Source: Bacillota bacterium (GTDB lineage: Bacteria > Sysuimicrobiota > Sysuimicrobiia > Sysuimicrobiales > Segetimicrobiaceae). Taken from it: a DNA stretch of 34,293 nt. The stretch is taken from the NCBI GenBank assembly GCA_021324255.1, contig JAJPJL010000078.1:1-34293 (forward strand), read 5' to 3'. Below the pieces are notes generated by a model. It saw only the letters and a program-made list of their open reading frames with translations. It was not told the origin of the DNA and did no database searches. A program made the translations under genes and the position numbers. Below, piece by piece: positions 32,476-34,293 of this stretch. Numbering within the stretch: position 1 is the stretch's first letter; every line of letters begins with the position of its first letter.

Positions 32476-33578
32476 CTACCCGCGCGGCGCTCCAGCGGGC
32501 CGAACGCGATCTGTTCGCGATCCTCCGAACGGGAAACCCGGCGGGCCCGCCGGCGGCGGTAGAGTGGGACGCGGTCCTGCGCCTGGCGCTCCGCGAGAGT
32601 GTGGCGCCTCTGGTCGGCGACCGGCTGCGTGCCGCGGGTCCGGCGCGCGCGGCGCCGGAAGCCGTGGCGGCGACATTCGAGCGGCTCCGCCGCGAGGGCG
32701 CCGAGCGCGCCGCCGCGGCGTACGCGGAACTCGAGACGCTCCTGGGGGCGCTGGCGGACGCCGGCATCGACGCGGTCCTGCTGAAGGGCGCGGCGCTCGC
32801 CCGGTTCACGTACGAGGACGCGGCGCTGCGCCCGTTTGCGGACCTCGACCTGCTCGTCCGTCCCGCCGACGTCCAGGCAGTCGCCGGCGTGATGCGGGCC
32901 GCGGGCTACGCGGCGGTGGGTCCGGCGCTCAGGACGCACGCCTACGAGCATTGCTATTTCACGCCGTCATGGAGCAAGCTGCCGGTGGACGTCCACTGGC
33001 AGTACGCGGAGCCGTTTCACGCGATCGAGCTCGACTACGGCGCTGTCTTTGCGCGCGCCTCGCGTGCCGCCGTGGGGGCCGCGGCCGCGTTGGTGCCGGC
33101 ACCCGAGGATCTGCTCGTGGCGTCGAGCGTCGAAGTGGTCCGCGAGGCGTGGGAGAGCAAGCCGGTGCTTCGCCACTTGTGCGACATCGCGGAGACCGTC
33201 CGCCGCAAGCCCGTGGATTGGGAGCGCGTCATCGCCTGCGCCGCCGGCGGCCGGCACCTTCGCGCGCCGCTCAGGCTCAGCCTCGCGGCGGCCCGCGCCC
33301 TGCTCGGCGTCCGAGTCCCGCAGCGGGTCATCGACGCGCTTCGCCCGAGGCGTGCCGCGGCGGTGGACCGCCTCGTGCGGCGGCGGATCCACGCGACGCT
33401 GTTGAGGCGTCCGTCGCCGCTCGAGGCGCTGGCGCGGCAGGCGCTGCTCCGGTGGACCGACGGGGAGGCGTCTCCGGGGTACGGCGCGCTGGTCATGGAA
33501 CGCGTCGAGGTTCAGTGGGAACGCGTTAAGCGGCGCGTTGGGCGGCGGGGGCGCGTCCGGGACGCGCTCGCCCGGTAG
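32472..33578 (+). CDS. NTP_transf_5-type nucleotidyltransferase family protein
   Basis: A 368-residue protein starting at GTG 32472, overlapping the permease stop as GTGA. The core is LETLLGALADAGIDAVLLKG, then AALARFTYEDAALRPFADLDLLVRPAD, with the DLDLLV acidic pair, and later LPVDVHWQYAEPF. This is the PF14907 pattern. The N-terminal ~90 residues and the helical C-terminus (from ~200) are family extensions. These proteins recur in exopolysaccharide and RiPP loci alongside HprK-like kinases and PqqD-like proteins; their reaction is not established. Its three-gene coupled unit faces away from those partners here. Confidence 0.85.
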   Translation: MTTRAALQRAERDLFAILRTGNPAGPPAAVEWDAVLRLALRESVAPLVGDRLRAAGPARAAPEAVAATFERLRREGAERAAAAYAELETLLGALADAGIDAVLLKGAALARFTYEDAALRPFADLDLLVRPADVQAVAGVMRAAGYAAVGPALRTHAYEHCYFTPSWSKLPVDVHWQYAEPFHAIELDYGAVFARASRAAVGAAAALVPAPEDLLVASSVEVVREAWESKPVLRHLCDIAETVRRKPVDWERVIACAAGGRHLRAPLRLSLAAARALLGVRVPQRVIDALRPRRAAAVDRLVRRRIHATLLRRPSPLEALARQALLRWTDGEASPGYGALVMERVEVQWERVKRRVGRRGRVRDALAR

Positions 33579-33581
33579 CGG

Positions 33582-34178
33582 CTACGGCGGCGTCACCGCG
33601 ACCGTGGCGCGATCCGTCCACCACTTTTGCAGCGGATGGGACACGCTGTCATCGGTGAAGTCCTCGACGACGATCACGCCGTCGGCACCCCCGTCGACCA
33701 CCGCGACCCCGACGAACCGGTAGGCCGGATACAAGATGTTGGCCCGATGCGGCGCGCTCGCCATGAGGGCGTCGTGCGCGGCCATCACGCCGTCGGCGTA
33801 GGCGAGATTTTCACCGACGGTCCGCACGCGCACGCCCGCTTCCACGATGCGGTCTCGCGGCGTCCGGCCGTCCGGCGATATGTGCGTGAGCGTGCCGCGC
33901 GCAAACAGGTCCTCGCCGTACGCCTGCGCCACGCGCCGGAGGGTGTCGTGCGGCATCAAGGGCACGAGCCCCGCCGCGACGCGCGTCTCGTTGAGCAGGT
34001 TGAGCACGGTCATGGCGAGATCGGCGCGAACCGGCGCCGCTTGCACATGATAGGGAAGCGCGTACGCCAGCGGCTCGCCCCCGAGCACCCGCGGAGCCGG
34101 TCCGGCCGGCGGCGCGGGCGCGGCGGGCGCGCCGGCGAGCATGGCGAGCGCGCAGACAAAACACAACCAGCCGCGAAT
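33582..34178 (-). CDS. Secreted CAP-domain (SCP/PR1-like) protein
   Basis: About 198 residues. Residues after the signal form a bacterial CAP domain: LLNETRVAAGLVPLMPHDTLRRVAQAYGEDL, then GTLTHISPDGRTPRDRIVEAGV, GENLAYADGVMAAHDALMASAPHRANILYPAYRFVGVAVV. The usual His/Glu cavity residues (HIS, GEN, HRAN) are present. Start choice: TTG 34166 leaves a signal peptide without a basic residue. ATT at 34178, with GGAGGA 8 bases upstream, gives IRGWLCFVCALAMLAG, a normal signal peptide; I use it. Extracellular; function of bacterial CAP proteins is poorly known. Controlled by the riboswitch upstream. Confidence 0.88.
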   Translation of the reverse strand: MRGWLCFVCALAMLAGAPAAPAPPAGPAPRVLGGEPLAYALPYHVQAAPVRADLAMTVLNLLNETRVAAGLVPLMPHDTLRRVAQAYGEDLFARGTLTHISPDGRTPRDRIVEAGVRVRTVGENLAYADGVMAAHDALMASAPHRANILYPAYRFVGVAVVDGGADGVIVVEDFTDDSVSHPLQKWWTDRATVAVTPP

Positions 34179-34208
34179 GACGGCAGTCCTCCATTCGGGG
34201 CTGGTTCC

Positions 34209-34293
34209 GGCTCTTCGGCGGCCCGGCCGACTTCGGTGGAAGTCCCGCGGCTTTGCGTCCCCGCCTCACGGCGGGTTTGCCCGTTCGGAAGCC
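34209..34293 (-). ncRNA. Cyclic di-GMP-I (GEMM) riboswitch upstream of the CAP gene
   Basis: Reading the minus strand from the window edge, the core matches the GEMM-I aptamer: GGGCAAACC, stem CCCGCC-GTGA-GGCGGG (34275-34260) with a GNRA tetraloop, GGGACGCAAAGCC, then P3 GCGGGACTTC-cacc-GAAGTC, and GGCCGGGCCGCCG. P1 can form from GGCTTC at the edge with GAAGAGCC (ending 34209). The 5' end may extend slightly beyond the window. The GGAGGA of the CAP gene follows 17 bases after the aptamer, so translational control or attenuation is plausible. Whether c-di-GMP switches it on or off is not visible. Confidence 0.9.

Noticed and set aside
28317-33578. A lasso-peptide cluster
   Set aside because: HprK-like and PqqD-like genes fit, but there is no lasso cyclase (asparagine-synthetase-like), no B2 protease and no precursor peptide.

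Overview
The window is about 34.3 kb of very GC-rich bacterial chromosome (around 70 % G+C by eye). Genes are tightly packed and often start with GTG, with many 4-base start/stop overlaps (GTGA or ATGA). I see no rRNA, tRNA, CRISPR array, insertion sequence or phage gene. The group II ECF vitamin-transport module, a sortase with an LPXTG-type substrate and a class I cyclic-di-GMP riboswitch point to a free-living, probably monoderm, GC-rich lineage. High-GC Bacillota, Chloroflexota, Armatimonadota or a related candidate phylum would fit. No marker gene is present, so this placement is an inference.

Layout. 1-1748 (-): cyclase-family metal hydrolase followed by a class III CoA-transferase cut by the left edge. 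1948-2394 (+): a VOC/glyoxalase-fold, epimerase-like protein. 2357-5996 (-): methyltransferase, threonine synthase and a DUF815-type AAA ATPase. 6088-6783 (-): a one-domain DEAD-box-like protein whose ATP-binding motifs are destroyed. 6970-7913 (+): queF-queT, for queuosine precursor reduction and uptake. 7968-13920 (-): aldehyde dehydrogenase, M20 deacylase, EcfA1, EcfA2, EcfT and an S component. 14046-15023 (+): an amidohydrolase. 15076-18081 (-): zinc alcohol dehydrogenase, D,D-carboxypeptidase, a 93-residue unknown protein and a candidate 23-residue membrane peptide. 18169-20594: DNA alkylation repair genes ada (-) and tag (+) flanking a DUF948-like membrane protein. 20692-23954: an unknown anchored Pro/Ala-rich protein (-), then a glutamine-synthetase-like gene and an amidohydrolase (+) that look like the two halves of FluG. 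24281-28301: msrA, M19 dipeptidase, an NCS2 permease and an MBL hydrolase.

The right end (28317-34293) is the most unusual part and looks like a cell-surface/export island. On the minus strand lie a Pro/Gly-rich LPFTG protein, a sortase, a PqqD-like protein and an HprK-related kinase. Divergent from them is a coupled trio: ABC ATPase, ABC-2 permease and a NTP_transf_5 nucleotidyltransferase. After these comes a secreted CAP-domain protein whose leader is a clear c-di-GMP-I riboswitch, running to the window edge.

Main points to follow up: the c-di-GMP riboswitch on a CAP protein that may start with ATT; the sortase/LPFTG/HprK-like/PqqD-like/nucleotidyltransferase island; the dead DEAD-box protein; the split FluG pair; the queF-queT pair beside an EcfAAT module; and two very short open reading frames with good ribosome-binding sites.
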